DNA of 7,059 bases from Methanobacteriota archaeon (GTDB lineage: Archaea; Thermoplasmatota; DTKX01; GCA-020343715). The notes under the pieces are model-generated. The model was given only the letters and a program-made list of their open reading frames with translations. It was not told the origin of the DNA and searched no databases. A program made the position numbers and the translations under genes. The DNA lies in the NCBI GenBank assembly GCA_030594725.1, contig JAUVEQ010000156.1, positions 1 to 7,059 of the forward strand, given 5' to 3'. Below are positions 5,499 to 7,059 of this stretch, piece by piece (positions within the stretch are counted from its first letter, which is position 1; each line of letters begins with the position of its first letter).

Positions 5499-5537
5499 TA
5501 AACTGGGAACTCAAGATATAGTCGGGGGACACTGTCA

Positions 5538-7059
5538 ATGGCAGGTCAGACCAGCAAGAAAAAGACGAGCTTCACTCCCGAGAGAATCGCCATCTTCCTG
5601 ACGGTATTCATCATGGTCCTAGTGCTTCTGTTCTCGATGGTCGTATCCATCCAGTCAGCGGAGTACAGCGCCAGCGAATCCATCCTGTGGGAGACGGCGA
5701 AGGAAGATCCCGTTGTACCCAAGGACGATCGTGACAACGATGGGCTTCCTGACATCGAGGAGAACTATGATTACGGAACGAACATCTATGAAAGGGACTC
5801 CGACGGCGACGGCATGTGGGACCAGTGGGAGGTGCAATGGGAAGCCATTGACCCACTCACCGAGCAACGCATAATCAACCCCGTGGATCCCAATGACGCC
5901 TACGAGGACCCTGACAATGATGGTTACGATTACAACCGGAACGGTCACATCGATCGTTTCGATGACTCTGTCGTGAAGTCCGATCTGAACATCCCCCCTG
6001 ACGTGGACTACGACGAGAAGAACATAAAGCGTCTCATCCAGAACCCACCTCTGTACAAGGACACCTTGATCCGTCTTTCCGGCGTCTACGTCATGGAGAA
6101 CGGCTCATACGCCACTGGTGGCGGCGATGACATCGGACGGCAGATCACCATCGAGCTGGCCGAGGAGACCTCGGACACCAGCCGCGACTGGCTTCGTATC
6201 GTGCTACAGCCCAACGCCAACCGCCCGGTGTTCCTGAAGTCGTACAACCAGACCCAGACGGGCCAGGTCATCCCCGGTGACCGTGTGGATGTACAGGGAT
6301 ACTTCCAGGAGTACGCAGGCGCCTACTGGTTGGAGGTCCGAGGTGGCGAGGAGTTCACCAACATCATGGAGTACAAGGCCCGCTTCTACATCGGTGACGG
6401 GAACGTCCCCGAGATCGACAGGGAATACAACCAGACCGATCCCACCAACCCCGACTCCGACGGGGACGGTATGTTGGACGGCTGGGAGGACCACTACGGC
6501 CTCCGCCTCATCAACCCCGACCCCGAGATCGATGAGTACGAGTGGATCGTGAAGATCGACCCGACCTCCGACGACGACGCCTACAGGGACCCCGACTTCG
6601 ACGTGGTCGAGACCCGGTGGAGCCTTGTCCCGTGGCTCTGGGTGGATCCCGACGGCGATGGTGTGTTCGAGCCCCCGGAGGGCGCGAATCCCCACGACCC
6701 GGTATCCATCGGTTACAATATCCACGAGTTCATAAGGAACACCAACCCCACAGCCACCGACTCTGACAACGACTCCTATCCCGAGGGCGCTGGGACCACC
6801 AACGACTTCGACGAGATAATCTTCCACGGCACCGACCCCACCAACGAGGACTCGGACGGGGACGAGATGTGGGACGGCTGGGAGATCTACTACAAGCTCC
6901 AGGCCAACAATGCCAGTGACCGTTTCGGCGACGAGGACGGCGACAAGCTGGTCAACTATCAGGAGTTCATCCATGACACCCGTCCCGACATGAACGACAC
7001 GGACTCGGACCTGATGTGGGACGGCTGGGAGGTAGAGTACGGTCTCGACCCCAAGAACC
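5538..7059 (+). CDS. Membrane-anchored calcium-binding repeat surface protein (thrombospondin type 3-like), 3' end outside window
   Basis: The frame is open from ATG 5538 to the window edge, giving 507 residues. A lysine-rich start and a hydrophobic helix (residues about 17-38) form a signal anchor, so the rest should be outside the cell. Aspartate-rich calcium loops of the DxDxDGxxD kind follow: 'DRDNDGLPD' (64-72), 'DSDGDGMWD' (87-95), 'DPDNDGYDY' (124-132), 'DSDGDGMLD' (306-314), 'DPDGDGVFE' (370-378), and partly degenerate ones near 408, 438, 465 and 487. Four carry the appended W-E box. Between the first and second groups, residues about 174-275 look like a separate beta domain, possibly an OB fold ('VDVQGYFQEYAGAYWLEV', 250-267). 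Several NxS/T sites suggest N-glycosylation. Such proteins are thought to need calcium for folding and to act in adhesion or the cell envelope; the ligand is unknown. Confidence 0.85.
   Translation, partial: MAGQTSKKKTSFTPERIAIFLTVFIMVLVLLFSMVVSIQSAEYSASESILWETAKEDPVVPKDDRDNDGLPDIEENYDYGTNIYERDSDGDGMWDQWEVQWEAIDPLTEQRIINPVDPNDAYEDPDNDGYDYNRNGHIDRFDDSVVKSDLNIPPDVDYDEKNIKRLIQNPPLYKDTLIRLSGVYVMENGSYATGGGDDIGRQITIELAEETSDTSRDWLRIVLQPNANRPVFLKSYNQTQTGQVIPGDRVDVQGYFQEYAGAYWLEVRGGEEFTNIMEYKARFYIGDGNVPEIDREYNQTDPTNPDSDGDGMLDGWEDHYGLRLINPDPEIDEYEWIVKIDPTSDDDAYRDPDFDVVETRWSLVPWLWVDPDGDGVFEPPEGANPHDPVSIGYNIHEFIRNTNPTATDSDNDSYPEGAGTTNDFDEIIFHGTDPTNEDSDGDEMWDGWEIYYKLQANNASDRFGDEDGDKLVNYQEFIHDTRPDMNDTDSDLMWDGWEVEYGLDPKN
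5796..7031 (+). repeat. Recurring 12-residue 'D-[ST]-D-x-D-x-M-x-D-x-W-E' box within the surface protein
   Basis: Copies lie at 5796-5831, 6453-6488, 6849-6884 and 6996-7031. The last three all read D-G-W-E followed by an aromatic-rich 'xxYGL' or 'YYKL' segment, and two are preceded by 'TDPTN'. This is the common prokaryotic calcium-loop unit. The last copy has lost its second glycine (DTDSDL), so it may bind calcium less well. Confidence 0.75.

Noticed and set aside
6204..6974. Open 256-codon minus-strand frame rich in V, L and G
   Set aside because: It is the antisense shadow of the aspartate-rich repeat gene: GAC/GAT codons read backwards as Val/Ile. The plus-strand protein has a clear anchor and calcium loops.
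1..7059. tRNA, rRNA, CRISPR array, insertion sequence or attachment site
   Set aside because: I looked for cloverleaf-like arms, spaced direct repeats, transposase motifs and terminal inverted repeats and found none. Nearly all sequence is accounted for by genes and short promoter regions.

Overview
This window is a piece of an archaeal chromosome. Signs of this are an RNase P protein of the Pop5/Rnp2 type, a Fap7/AK6-type adenylate kinase, a CDP-alcohol phosphatidyltransferase of the kind that builds archaeal ether lipids, TATA-box promoters, and strong GGAGG-type ribosome binding sites next to TTG and GTG starts. The DNA is GC-rich (about 60% by eye, not computed). The gene content and the aspartate-rich 'DSDGDG...DGWE' surface repeats suggest a Euryarchaeota lineage such as Thermoplasmatota (for example relatives of Methanomassiliicoccales). 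That placement is inference. I saw no RNA genes, CRISPR arrays, insertion sequences or phage genes, so the window reads as ordinary vertically inherited chromosome.

Layout. (1) 1-270: 3' end of a biotin protein ligase gene. Convergent to it (286-513, minus strand) is a small two-helix membrane protein. (2) A divergent promoter region at 514-617 separates that gene from a rightward cluster: RNase P component 2 (618-944), an unrecognised two-helix membrane protein with a beta-rich external domain (954-1604), and a histone-deacetylase-family amidohydrolase with a complete active site (1653-2675). (3) Convergent to the amidohydrolase is a minus-strand gene (2691-3830) for a protein with four CBS domains fused to a C-terminal domain resembling ribosome hibernation factors (HPF/YfiA). 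(4) A 193-bp divergent promoter region (3831-4023), with two palindromes and two TATA boxes, separates it from a rightward pair: the Fap7/AK6-like kinase (4024-4575) and an overlapping CDP-alcohol phosphatidyltransferase (4566-5351). (5) After a 186-bp spacer with a hairpin, a TATA box and a direct repeat, a large membrane-anchored, secreted calcium-binding repeat protein starts at 5538 and runs off the right edge.

The most interesting part is 2691-4575. An apparent nucleotide-sensing (CBS) ribosome hibernation factor is transcribed divergently from a probable ribosome-assembly adenylate kinase, with symmetrical sequences between their promoters. Together with RNase P component 2 nearby, the central window has a translation and energy-status theme. 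The surface protein is also unusual: what looks like an OB-fold domain is inserted between its calcium-binding repeats.
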